Assembly: GCF_964283195.1 (NCBI RefSeq)
Contig: NZ_CAXYLH010000010.1
DNA: 64,000 nucleotides
DNA from: Paratractidigestivibacter sp003150175
Lineage (GTDB): Bacteria; Actinomycetota; Coriobacteriia; Coriobacteriales; Atopobiaceae
Direction: 5' to 3' (one strand)
Shown here: one piece after another, positions 25,127 to 32,769 of the stretch
Layout of the letters: each line of letters opens with the position of its first letter
Position numbering within the stretch: the stretch's first letter is position 1
Notes under the pieces: model-generated
Databases searched by the model: none
Told to the model about the DNA's origin: nothing
What the model saw: only the letters and a program-made list of their open reading frames with translations
Translations under genes and position numbers: made by a program

Positions 25127-26110
25127 ATGAAGCTGTTCGCATTCTCCCTGCGCGAGTACGACGAGCTGCCCGCGCTGCAGAAGGTCGCCGACGAGCGCGG
25201 CTTCAAGTTCGGCTGGACCCCCGAGTACCCCACGATGGAAAACGCCGAGCTCGCGCGCGGCTACGACGCGCTCACCATCATCACCAACCCGATGACGCCC
25301 GAGCTGCTGTCGCGCTACGCCGAGCTGGGCATCCGCGGCATCGCCACGCGCTCCATCGGCTACGACCACATCGACCTCGAGGCCGCGCGCCGGCTCGGCA
25401 TCCGCATCGGGCACGCCGCCTACCCGCCCGCGGGCGTCGCCGATTACGCCGTGATGCTCATGCTCATGGCGCTGCGCAAGGTCAAGCTCGTGGACTCCGC
25501 CGCGCGCTACCAGGACTTCGGCCTGCGCGGCAAGATCGGCCGCTCGCTGAACACCTGCACCGTGGGCGTGGTGGGCACGGGCGCCATCGGCGAGGCCGTC
25601 TGCCAGCGGCTTTCCGGCTTCGGCTGCAAGATCATCGCGACCGACCCCTACCCCAAGGACCGTCTGCGCGGAAGCGTAGAGTACGTCTCGCTCGACGAGC
25701 TGCTCGAGCGCGCCGACGTGATCACGCTCCATGCGCCCGGCCTGCCGCAGAACGACCACATGATCGGCGCCGAGCAGTTTGCGCGCATGAAGAAGGGCGT
25801 CGTCATCGTCAACGCCGCGCGCGGGGTCCTCATCGACACCGCCGCGCTCATCGACGCGCTCGAGTCCGGCAAGGTGGGCGCTGCCGCGCTGGACACCATC
25901 GAGAACGAGACGAACCTCTACTACCTCGACCGTTCCCGCGACGTGCTGCCCAACCGCGACCGCTCCGTCCTCATGGGCTACCCCAACGTCGTCGTGACGC
26001 CGCACATGGCGTTCTACACCGAGGAGGACGTCGAGCACATGGTGAGCAGCAACGTCGAGGCGCTCCTCGCCTTCGACGCCGGCGCCCCCACTCCCTTTGA
26101 GGTCAAGTAA
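25127..26110 (+). CDS. D-2-hydroxyacid dehydrogenase, D-lactate dehydrogenase type
   Basis: 327 residues. The NAD-binding motif GVVGTGAIGEAVC lies at about residues 146-158, the catalytic Arg is in VNAARGVLIDT, Glu in the TIENETNLYY segment and His in VTPHMAFYTEE. TRSIGYDHIDL and the LGI(R)I motif are typical of the LdhA/VanH group, which reduces pyruvate to D-lactate with NADH. ATG 25127 follows GAAAGGAAG. It lies in the same repeat-bounded segment as the lactate dehydrogenase-Etf module, so the region may handle both directions of lactate metabolism. Confidence 0.9.
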   Translation: MKLFAFSLREYDELPALQKVADERGFKFGWTPEYPTMENAELARGYDALTIITNPMTPELLSRYAELGIRGIATRSIGYDHIDLEAARRLGIRIGHAAYPPAGVADYAVMLMLMALRKVKLVDSAARYQDFGLRGKIGRSLNTCTVGVVGTGAIGEAVCQRLSGFGCKIIATDPYPKDRLRGSVEYVSLDELLERADVITLHAPGLPQNDHMIGAEQFARMKKGVVIVNAARGVLIDTAALIDALESGKVGAAALDTIENETNLYYLDRSRDVLPNRDRSVLMGYPNVVVTPHMAFYTEEDVEHMVSSNVEALLAFDAGAPTPFEVK

Positions 26111-26405
26111 CCGACGCCGAGCGAGACCCAACACCGGGTGACAGCCATCACTGGGTGACAGTCATTGCGTGCAGCTTCCTGGGACACCCATAAGTCGGTG
26201 ACAGTCATTGGCTGCAGCTTTTTGGGACACCCTCGGCGGCCCTCCGTCCTAAGTCGCCATTCTCAGCGGGGCAGCCTTCTCTTTCGCACGGAAGAGAAGG
26301 CTACCCTGCTATAGAGCAGTCTTCTGTATAGGAGAAACCAAGAAAGAGAAGTCTGCTCTTCAGAAGAGAAGTCTTCTCTCCCGTGAGAAAGAGCGTGCTG
26401 CCTCG
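26111..26405 (+). repeat. Composite repeat, copy 2 (inverted partner of 18013-18292)
   Basis: Left to right: a partial GGGTGACAGCCATCAC unit, two forward units of the dispersed GGTGACAGTCATTG element (26152-26190, 26196-26232), a CCTCGGCGGCCCTCC spacer, the hairpin GGGCAGCCTTCTCTT (26269-26283) with AAGAGAAGGCTACCC (26292-26306, one mismatch) and AGAGAAG-type palindromes to about 26390. Reverse-complemented, it aligns with 18013-18292 over its length, with scattered substitutions. No gene is present. Confidence 0.85.
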
Positions 26406-26439
26406 TCCCCTCCCACCATCACCGAGCGACAGCGGGTCA

Positions 26440-26470
26440 CCCTCACTGGGTGACTGTCACCCAGTGAGGG
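26440..26470. terminator. Perfect 31-bp palindrome downstream of the TIGR04076-type gene
   Basis: CCCTCACTGGGTGAC and GTCACCCAGTGAGGG pair perfectly around one central base. It abuts the TAA of the minus-strand gene and contains the CACTGGGTGAC end seen in the dispersed repeat, so it may be both terminator and repeat derivative. Confidence 0.6.
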
Positions 26471-26854
26471 TTAGTCGTCGGAGACGAGCTCAGCGAGAAA
26501 GACGTTCAGGGTGTCGACCTCCGGGCAGCAGAACTTCGCCGTGCCGGGGGCGTTGCCGGGGACCGTGCCGCCATAGCGCAGGATGTCGATGTAGGGGAAG
26601 CCGACGTGGCAGGCCATCGGGCACAGCCGTCCGCGGTCGCGGTCGAAGTCGAAGACGTCGCCAGGCTTGTGCTCGTGATGGCAGCGACACTCCCCCAGCT
26701 GGTCCACGCAGGTGATCCGGACCCACGGGCGCTTCCCGCGCGGCGCGCCCGCGGGTTTCTCGGTAGCTCGCGTAACGGGCTTCTCGGCGCCTCGGGCGGC
26801 GCCGTCAGCCGCCCCGTTGCCTCCCGCTACGAGGCCCTCGTCCGCGCTACTCAC
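26471..26854 (-). CDS. TIGR04076 family protein
   Basis: 127 residues. After a low-complexity N-terminus of about 40 residues comes the conserved core: VRITCVDQLGECRCHHEHKP (Cys/His-rich), PGDVFDF, LCPMACHVGFPYIDILRYGG and KFCCPEVD. This matches the uncharacterised TIGR04076 family as I remember it. No biochemical role is known; the Cys pattern could bind metal. It begins with GTG 26854, overlapping the end of the pyridoxal kinase gene by 8 bp, so the two are cotranscribed. The start is uncertain because the first 40 residues are not conserved-looking. Confidence 0.75.
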   Translation of the reverse strand: MSSADEGLVAGGNGAADGAARGAEKPVTRATEKPAGAPRGKRPWVRITCVDQLGECRCHHEHKPGDVFDFDRDRGRLCPMACHVGFPYIDILRYGGTVPGNAPGTAKFCCPEVDTLNVFLAELVSDD

Positions 26855-27671
26855 CGTCGATCACGTCCAGGCACGCCTCGATGGGCAGGCCGGCGGATTT
26901 GTCCTCCTGGTCGACGTTGCGCGCGATGAGCTCGCGCACCACGCGCGCCGCGTCGGCGGTCGCTCGCTCGAGCGCCCAGCCGCGCATCACGCGGCCGAGC
27001 AGCACGCTCGAGAACGTGTCGCCCGTGCCGGGGAAATACGTCGGGATCATGTCGATGGGCACCGAGAAGTGCTCCCCCGCCACATGATCGAACCCGATGA
27101 TCGCGTCCGCGCCGTCGACCTTCACGCTCGTGACCACGACCGACTTGGCGCCGAGCGCGCGCACGCCATCAACGAGCTCGCGGGCCTCGGGGGCGGTGAG
27201 CCCGCCCTTCATCGGGGTGTCGGTGAGCAGGCACGCCTCGGTATAGTTCGGCACGGTGTAGTCCGCACAGGCCACCAGGTCGCGCATGAGCCCGACCGTC
27301 GAGTCAGGGACGCCGGCGTAGAGCTTGCCGTTGTCGGCCATGATCGGGTCGACGAACACGCGCGTCCCCCGCTCGGCGCGGCAGCGGCAGAAATCGGAGA
27401 TGATGCACGTCTCTTCCTCACTCGCGATGAAGCCGGTCGAGATCGCGTCGAACTCGAAGCCGAGCTCCTCCCAGATGGCGAGGCTGCGCCGCACATACTC
27501 CGTGGTGTCGTGGATATAGAACTTGGGGTAGTTGAGTGTGTCGGACACAAGCGCCGTCGGCAGGTTGTGGATGCGGTACCCCATATGCGAGAGTACGGGC
27601 AGCATGGCGGAAAGCGCCACCTTGCCGTAGCCGCACATGTCGTTGATCAGCAAAAGCTGGGTGTTCTTCAT
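26847..27671 (-). CDS. Pyridoxal/pyridoxamine kinase (PdxY/PdxK type)
   Basis: 274 residues of the ribokinase-like fold. NDMCGYGKVALSAMLPVLS at the start is the substrate-binding region of PdxY-like kinases, VDPIMADNGKLY holds the conserved acidic site, VPNYTEACLLT is the family motif, and the ATP/anion-hole motif is FPGTGDTFSSVL. It would phosphorylate pyridoxal, pyridoxine or pyridoxamine to the 5'-phosphate in the cytoplasm for cofactor salvage. ATG 27671 lies opposite the flavodoxin-like gene across a 124-bp divergent region. Confidence 0.9.
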   Translation of the reverse strand: MKNTQLLLINDMCGYGKVALSAMLPVLSHMGYRIHNLPTALVSDTLNYPKFYIHDTTEYVRRSLAIWEELGFEFDAISTGFIASEEETCIISDFCRCRAERGTRVFVDPIMADNGKLYAGVPDSTVGLMRDLVACADYTVPNYTEACLLTDTPMKGGLTAPEARELVDGVRALGAKSVVVTSVKVDGADAIIGFDHVAGEHFSVPIDMIPTYFPGTGDTFSSVLLGRVMRGWALERATADAARVVRELIARNVDQEDKSAGLPIEACLDVIDGE

Positions 27672-27795
27672 GCGTTCCGTCCGAATCGGTCTGGATTTAC
27701 GTGTTCTCCCAGTCTAATGGCAAGAAGCGCGCCCCGCCGCCGCGCCCATGGGATAATTCCTCCGGGGAAACATATCCATAGAGAGAGGACCATCC

Positions 27796-28416
27796 ATGAA
27801 AGTGCTCCTGGTAAACGGCAGCCCAAAGAAGGACGGCAACACCGCGACCGCACTGGCCGAGGTCGCCCGCGAGCTCGATGCCTGCGGCATCGAGTCCGAG
27901 GTGTTCCAGCTGGGCGCCGGCCCCATCCGCGACTGCATCGGCTGCGGCGGGTGCGCCGGCAAGGGCCGCTGCGTGTTCGCCGACGACGTGGTCAACGACC
28001 TCATCGATGCCGCCGAGGGCGCCGACGGCTTCGTCTTCGGCTCGCCGGTCTACTACGCACACCCCTCCGGGCGCATCCTTTCTGCCCTGGACCGCGCGTT
28101 CTACGCCGGCAGCGCCGCCTTCGCCCACAAGCCGGGCGCGTCGGTCGCGGTCGCGCGCCGCGGCGGCACGGGCACCACGTTCGACGTGCTCAATAAGTAC
28201 TTCACCATCAACCAGATGCCCGTGGTGTCCTCGACGTACTGGAACAACGCCTTCGGCGCCGCCCCTGGCGAGTCGGCGCAGGACACCGAGGGCATGGCCA
28301 CCATGCGCAACATCGCGCGCAACATGGCCTGGCTGCTCCGCTGCATCGAGGCGGGCCGCGCCGCGGGCATCGAGGCCCCCGAGGCCGACCGCGCGAAGAC
28401 GAACTTCATCCGCTAA
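27796..28416 (+). CDS. Flavodoxin family NAD(P)H-dependent oxidoreductase
   Basis: 206 residues. VLLVNGSPKKDGNT at the N-terminus is the FMN phosphate-binding loop of NADPH-dependent FMN reductases. A cysteine cluster follows (CIGCGGCAGKGRC, about residues 48-60), the arrangement seen in iron-sulfur flavoproteins or redox-active variants. GSPVYYAHPSG and VARRGGTGTT are also typical. It would reduce quinones, nitro compounds or an unknown partner in the cytoplasm. ATG 27796 follows GAGAGAGG. It ends at a terminator. Confidence 0.88.
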   Translation: MKVLLVNGSPKKDGNTATALAEVARELDACGIESEVFQLGAGPIRDCIGCGGCAGKGRCVFADDVVNDLIDAAEGADGFVFGSPVYYAHPSGRILSALDRAFYAGSAAFAHKPGASVAVARRGGTGTTFDVLNKYFTINQMPVVSSTYWNNAFGAAPGESAQDTEGMATMRNIARNMAWLLRCIEAGRAAGIEAPEADRAKTNFIR

Positions 28417-28421
28417 TCGCA

Positions 28422-28458
28422 CAAGGGCCCGGAACGCCGCAGCGCCCCGGGGCCTTTA
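28422..28458 (+). terminator. Terminator after the flavodoxin-like gene
   Basis: AAGGGCCCGG and CCGGGGCCTTT form a GC-rich stem with a short loop and TTTAAT at the end, just past the stop codon. Confidence 0.75.
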
Positions 28459-28509
28459 ATCGCCTTCTCGGCTTATTTGATAAAGGAAATCTCTCCGAGC
28501 TTGACCACC

Positions 28510-28770
28510 TTAGGCATATTCCCTCGAGACCTCCCCGGCCAAGCGCCAAATCAAAGGCAGGTTGTTGCGAAGGAAGCGCTGCAGTTTATCGACCTCGTCC
28601 TGGCTGAAGCCGTCAACCTCACTCCAAGAAAAAGCCGGAGGCAGGCAACGTGCAGAATCGAACCCGTCTTCAGTCGAGCGCTCGATTCCAATCTGGACCG
28701 TACCGTCCTCAAGAAAGTTCGAATACGCGATCTGTGTTCCGTCGTTCAGCTCAACATAGTTGTAAAACAT
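28510..28770 (-). CDS. Small acidic protein of unknown function (86 residues)
   Basis: A strong AAAGGAGG site precedes ATG 28770, supporting a real gene. The protein is acidic, begins with a short beta-rich part (FYNYVELNDGTQIAYSNF), has a DGF(D)SARCLPP segment and ends with a likely helix (DEVDKLQRFLRNNLPLIWRL). I recognise no family. Right after its stop, another frame reads on as MPKVVKLGEISFIK to a TAA at 28473-28475, so the 3' end may contain a frameshift that shortened the protein. It sits between a terminator and the asp23-type operon and may be transcribed as part of neither. Confidence 0.7.
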   Translation of the reverse strand: MFYNYVELNDGTQIAYSNFLEDGTVQIGIERSTEDGFDSARCLPPAFSWSEVDGFSQDEVDKLQRFLRNNLPLIWRLAGEVSREYA

Positions 28771-28812
28771 TTACGCCTCCTTTCGATAGCGCTCGATACC
28801 GGCGCCGACGCC

Positions 28813-29364
28813 CTACTCCGCGTCGGCGGCAACCTCGGCGGGCTCGGGCTCGGCGGCCTTGGGCTCCTTCTTGGACTGGTCGAACTCCTCGGCGGTGAGG
28901 ACGTCCTCAATGCGCAGGTTCACGCCGGCGACCTCGAGGCCCGTCATGCCGGTGACCTGCTTGACCACGGCCTTCTTCACATCCTCGAAGACCTGCGGGG
29001 CGTACGCGCCGTACTCGATGAGCACGCTGATGTTCACGCGGACGGCGCTGTCGGGCGTGACCTCGACGCTCACGCCCTTGGTGGAGTCGGACGCGCCGAA
29101 GGCGTCCTGCACGCGGTTGAACCAGCTGCCCTTCATGCCGACGACGCCGGGGACCTCGCGCATGGCCAGCGCGACGATCTTCTCGATAACGCCGTTGGAG
29201 AAGGTGAGGGAGTCCTCGGAGTCTTCGTCGTCGTCCTCGCCGGACGCGAGGTCGATGTCGGTGCCCGCAGTCGCGGCGAGCTCCTCCAGGTCCGCAGCCT
29301 CGGGCACGGCGCCCTCAGCGGACTCGACGACCTTCTGGACCTCGGCGTTGTTGGAATCGGTCAT
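28813..29364 (-). CDS. Asp23/Gls24 family envelope stress protein
   Basis: 183 residues. The central Asp23 domain is clear: FSNGVIEKIVALAMREVPGV (about residues 55-74), GVSVEVTPDSAVRVNISVLIEYG, and VKKAVVKQVTGMTGLEVAGVNL. Both ends are acidic and Ala-rich. In Gram-positive bacteria Asp23 coats the membrane through the anchor AmaP and responds to alkaline or envelope stress. Here amaP-DUF2273-asp23 are in order on one strand, so the three form that operon. Start 29364 (MTDSNNAE) is preceded by AGAGAGCGAGG. Confidence 0.9.
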   Translation of the reverse strand: MTDSNNAEVQKVVESAEGAVPEAADLEELAATAGTDIDLASGEDDDEDSEDSLTFSNGVIEKIVALAMREVPGVVGMKGSWFNRVQDAFGASDSTKGVSVEVTPDSAVRVNISVLIEYGAYAPQVFEDVKKAVVKQVTGMTGLEVAGVNLRIEDVLTAEEFDQSKKEPKAAEPEPAEVAADAE

Positions 29365-29405
29365 GGGAACCTCGCTCTCTTTGGGGCATTCCGCCCGCAC
29401 GGTTG

Positions 29406-29792
29406 TTAGCTATTCGACGCGAAGAAGCGCCTGATCAGGTTGATGATCTTCGGGTCTCCGTCGGCCACCTGCCCCAGGGCCACGCCAATGAGCACGATCA
29501 CGGCGACGACGAGCGCCTGCAGGATGCCAATCCAGAAAACGAGGACGGCGACGAGAAGCCCCAGGACGCCGCCCCAGAAGGCGTGCTCGTGCCCCGGGAA
29601 CGTGCGGGAAACCCAGCCGCCCATACGCTTCCCGGCGTCGCGGAACGTCTCGGTGGCGGAGCCGTCGAAACCGCCGGAGGCCTTCTGTCCGCCCGCGGTC
29701 TCGTCATCGATCACATGCGCGTCGGCCTCGACCACGTCGTCGCGGTCAGCGGACTCGACCCGCGCGCGGGGAGCGCGCTTATCTTCGGACAT
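29406..29792 (-). CDS. DUF2273 family small membrane protein
   Basis: 128 residues with a disordered acidic N-terminus (about 1-65) and two adjacent hydrophobic helices (about 72-106: FWGGVLGLLVAVLVFWIGIL, then ALVVAVIVLIGVALGQV), ending in GDPKIINLIRRFF. This is the DUF2273 layout (short membrane protein next to Asp23 and AmaP), with an unusually long N-terminus. The gene lies 3 bp after amaP and 41 bp before asp23, so it is cotranscribed. It likely helps anchor or organise the Asp23 layer. Confidence 0.85.
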   Translation of the reverse strand: MSEDKRAPRARVESADRDDVVEADAHVIDDETAGGQKASGGFDGSATETFRDAGKRMGGWVSRTFPGHEHAFWGGVLGLLVAVLVFWIGILQALVVAVIVLIGVALGQVADGDPKIINLIRRFFASNS

Positions 29793-29795
29793 CGG

Positions 29796-30476
29796 TTAAC
29801 CCTCCCTGGAGGCGCCCATGGGCACCGTGATCTCGCTAGTGGAATCCGCAGCCTCGGTGGCAGCGGCGGCCGCGCCGTCATCCGCGGCCGACGCCGTGGC
29901 CGGCGCCGCTGCCGTCGTCTCGGCAGCCTCGGCCTCGTCGGCCTCCGCGGCGCGCGCGTCGGCGTAGGAGCGCGGCTCGACGAACTCGAGGCTCACGTCC
30001 TCGACGGTGTTGCCGCACACGGCGGAAAGCCCGCTCATCAGCTCCTCATGGAGCTGCGCGCCCTTGACCACGACGTCGAGGGTCTCGTGCGGGAGCACCC
30101 GGACCGCCACGCGCACGTGCCCGCGCGGCTTGGCGTCCACATGGACGCGCGAGGCGGTGCAGGTGCCGTCCGCCTCGACGATGTGCTCGGCCTGGCTGGC
30201 GATGGCCTCGCGCGTGACGGTGATGGCGCCGCCGTCGACGGTCGCGACCTGCACGGTGCGCGTCTTGCGCGCAAAGAGGCCCTGGAACAGCAGGACCACG
30301 AGGCCCACGGCCGTCACGGCCATGCAGGCTTGCAGCGCGTACCAGTAGCCGTCGACGACCATGAGGGCGCTCGCGACATCGCGCCACGGCCCCAGCCAGG
30401 TGAGGCCGAGCGCGCACAGCGAGAAGATCCCCGCCAGCGCGAACACGACCCTGCACAACCTCTTGAATACGCTCAT
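29796..30476 (-). CDS. amaP: Alkaline shock response membrane anchor protein AmaP
   Basis: 226 residues. Two N-terminal helices (about 8-28 and 47-66) are followed by a soluble domain with VATVDGGAITVTREAIASQA and RVLPHETLDVVVKGAQLHEELMSG, which resembles the Asp23-like half of AmaP. The C-terminus after residue 180 is an Ala/Glu-rich tail. AmaP recruits Asp23 to the membrane. It is the first gene of the operon with DUF2273 and Asp23. Confidence 0.85.
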   Translation of the reverse strand: MSVFKRLCRVVFALAGIFSLCALGLTWLGPWRDVASALMVVDGYWYALQACMAVTAVGLVVLLFQGLFARKTRTVQVATVDGGAITVTREAIASQAEHIVEADGTCTASRVHVDAKPRGHVRVAVRVLPHETLDVVVKGAQLHEELMSGLSAVCGNTVEDVSLEFVEPRSYADARAAEADEAEAAETTAAAPATASAADDGAAAAATEAADSTSEITVPMGASREG

Positions 30477-30560
30477 GCGCGTACGCTCCTTACGACCCGG
30501 GCGGCGCGGCCGCCCGTTCCTAACAGCTCCCTAGAGGATACCCCTTGGGCGGGACAACAA

Positions 30561-31982
30561 TTAGCCGCGCTCGGAGGCGCCCTCCGCCGCGCTTCTTTCC
30601 GCTGAGGCGTCGCGGCGAGCGGTCGCGACCTTGACGAAGAGGATGCCGAGCACAGCCGATGTCACCGAGCCGAGCAGGATGGCGCACTTGGCCGCGAGCA
30701 CCTCGCCGGGCTCGGTGAAGGCCAGGCCGCTGATGAGGATGGACATCGTGAAGCCGAGGCCGCCCATGATGCCGACGGCGGCGACCTGGACCCAGTCCAT
30801 GTGCTCGGGGAGCTTGGCGAACCCGATCTTCACCAGCAGGAACGTCACGAGGAAGATGCCCAGCGGCTTGCCGAGCACCGCGCCCAGGTAGACGCCCTGG
30901 GCCACCGGGTCGGCGACGATGGAGGTGAAGTCGGTGCCCACCAAGTGAAGCTGGGCGTTGACGAAGGCGAAGATCGGCAGGATGAGGAAGTTCACCGGGA
31001 CGCTGATGTAGTGCTCCATGCGCTCGAGCGGCGGCGTGACGTGGTGGATGACGCTCTCGACCTTGAGGGCTCCCTTGGTGAAGGAATGCTGGCCAAGCAC
31101 GTGGCGCTCGTCGTCGTAGCGGTCGTCGAGGACCTGGGCCTTCTTGCCCAGCCAAGCGCCGAACTCGTTGAGGTTGACGTCGGACTGGGCGGGCAGGGCG
31201 AAGGCGAGGATCACGCCGGCGAGCGTGGCGTGGATGCCGGAGTTGTACATGCACACCCACAGGACGAGGCCGACGGCGAGGTAGGGCTTGAGCGAGTAGA
31301 CCTTCGCGTGGTTCAGCCCCCACAGGACGACGATCACGATGGCGGAGGCGGCGCACCAGGCGATGTCGGGCGCCTGGCCGTAGGCGACGGCGATGACCAC
31401 GATGGCCAGGATGTCGTCCGCGATGGCGAGCGTCTGGAAGAAGACCTTGGTCTCGGGGCTTATCTTGTCGCCCAGAAGCGACGCGACGCCCAGGGCGAAG
31501 GCGATGTCGGTCGCGATGGGCACAGCCCAGCCGTGGGCGCGGCCGGCGGCATTGAACAGCAGGTAGATGAGGGCGGGCATGGCGACGCCGCCGACCGCCG
31601 CGAGCATGGGGAGCGCGGCTTGGCGCGGGCGGCGGAGCTGGCCCACCGTCATCTCGTACTTGAGCTCGATGCCCACCAAGAGAAAGAAGATCGCCATGAG
31701 GAAGTCGTTGACCAGCCCCTCGACGGAGATCGACGCGAGGATGTCCCCGAAGCCGATCGTGAGCGGCTGCATGAGGAAGTGCTCGACGGCCTCGTAGGCT
31801 GGGCTGTTGGCCACCACGAGGGCAAGGAGCGCCGCGCCGACCATCACGGCCGCGGCAACGGTTCCGTTGGAGGTCACCTCCTCCAGCGCGCCCGAGCGCT
31901 GGGTGCGCTTGATGACCGCCGGCTCCTCGTAGATGCTGGTCAGGGTGCTGGAAGATGTGCTGTTGGTGGTGCTGTTGGGCAT
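30561..31982 (-). CDS. nhaA: Na+/H+ antiporter NhaA
   Basis: 473 residues, longer than the E. coli enzyme (about 390) through N- and C-terminal and loop extensions. The proton/sodium-binding motif AIADDILAIVVIA (two adjacent Asp) is present, as are IELKYEMTVGQLRRPRQA, ATDIAFALGVASLLG and NAGVTL-like segments further on (GFTMSILISGLAF at the end). It exchanges Na+ for H+ across the cytoplasmic membrane to control pH and sodium. A central insert (about residues 255-310, with GKKAQVLDDRYDDERHVLG) is typical of the Gram-positive type. ATG 31982 follows GAAAGGCG. Confidence 0.93.
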   Translation of the reverse strand: MPNSTTNSTSSSTLTSIYEEPAVIKRTQRSGALEEVTSNGTVAAAVMVGAALLALVVANSPAYEAVEHFLMQPLTIGFGDILASISVEGLVNDFLMAIFFLLVGIELKYEMTVGQLRRPRQAALPMLAAVGGVAMPALIYLLFNAAGRAHGWAVPIATDIAFALGVASLLGDKISPETKVFFQTLAIADDILAIVVIAVAYGQAPDIAWCAASAIVIVVLWGLNHAKVYSLKPYLAVGLVLWVCMYNSGIHATLAGVILAFALPAQSDVNLNEFGAWLGKKAQVLDDRYDDERHVLGQHSFTKGALKVESVIHHVTPPLERMEHYISVPVNFLILPIFAFVNAQLHLVGTDFTSIVADPVAQGVYLGAVLGKPLGIFLVTFLLVKIGFAKLPEHMDWVQVAAVGIMGGLGFTMSILISGLAFTEPGEVLAAKCAILLGSVTSAVLGILFVKVATARRDASAERSAAEGASERG

Positions 31983-32013
31983 GATCGCCTTTCTTCTCGG
32001 GCGACACGCCTCC

Positions 32014-32628
32014 TTACTCGGCGAGCGCCAGGGTCTGTTCCACGTACACCTTCGCCGCGAGGGACGCGACGGCAGCCTCGAGCACGCGGGCAAGCCCGGG
32101 GGCAACCTCGCGGCCCGCCTCGTCGCGGGGCCGGATGGTCGGCTCCACGACGGGGGCGACGAAGTCGGGCCCCACGGCGAACTGCTCGGCGAGCGCGCAC
32201 TCGAGGGCCGCGACGACCTCATCGTAGAGCGCGCCCGCGTCTACGTGCGCTTCTTCAATCATACCCATGATCTGCTGGAGCTGGGCGATGGAGTAGACCC
32301 GCTTGAGCGCGCACACGAACAGCAGGCTCGCCACGTGCCGGCGCGTGTAGCGCTTACGGTTGGGGGCCGGGATGAGGCGTTGCTTGACGTAGTTGTTGAC
32401 CATCGAGCCGGTCAGCGTCTGCTCGTCGGGCAGGCACATGAAGGCGAGCTCGTCGGACACGAGGGTGATGACCTGGTCGAGGTAGAGCTCGATGCGCGGC
32501 AGCTCCGCGATGCGGTAGATGTGCACGGAGGACATGTACGCGGCGAGTGCGCCCGCCTTGGCCTGCGGCTCGTAAGGGGCGATCTGGCCCGCTCCCTCTG
32601 CGTACTTCTCGGCCTGCTTGGTGCCCAT
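32014..32628 (-). CDS. DUF1836 family protein, probable MerR-like regulator
   Basis: 204 residues. The conserved block includes ELPRIELYLDQVITLV, LTGSMVNNYVKQRLIPAPNRKRYTRRHVASLL, which looks like a helix-turn-helix of the MerR type, and LKRVYSIAQLQQIMG. DUF1836 members occur in Gram-positive bacteria, and their DNA-binding role is inferred, not proven. ATG 32628 is preceded by GGAGGAGG. It is immediately upstream of nhaA on the same strand (31 bp apart) and divergent from degV, so it may regulate one or both. Confidence 0.8.
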   Translation of the reverse strand: MGTKQAEKYAEGAGQIAPYEPQAKAGALAAYMSSVHIYRIAELPRIELYLDQVITLVSDELAFMCLPDEQTLTGSMVNNYVKQRLIPAPNRKRYTRRHVASLLFVCALKRVYSIAQLQQIMGMIEEAHVDAGALYDEVVAALECALAEQFAVGPDFVAPVVEPTIRPRDEAGREVAPGLARVLEAAVASLAAKVYVEQTLALAE

Positions 32629-32722
32629 AGGGCGTCCTCCTCCGGCTCGGGTTTGGTGTTTTTCCCGAAAACGTGACATCTAGTATTCAAAACCACGTGT
32701 GGCGTTATCATAGACCAAAAGA

Positions 32723-32732
32723 GGGTATACCC
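32723..32732. promoter_or_regulatory. GGGTATACCC palindrome before degV
   Basis: A perfect 10-bp palindrome in the 141-bp region between the DUF1836 and degV genes, 38 bp before the degV start. It could be an operator or part of a -10 region. Confidence 0.3.
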
Positions 32733-32769
32733 CGATTTGTTAACGAACCCGGCACCAAGGGAGAAGCTC

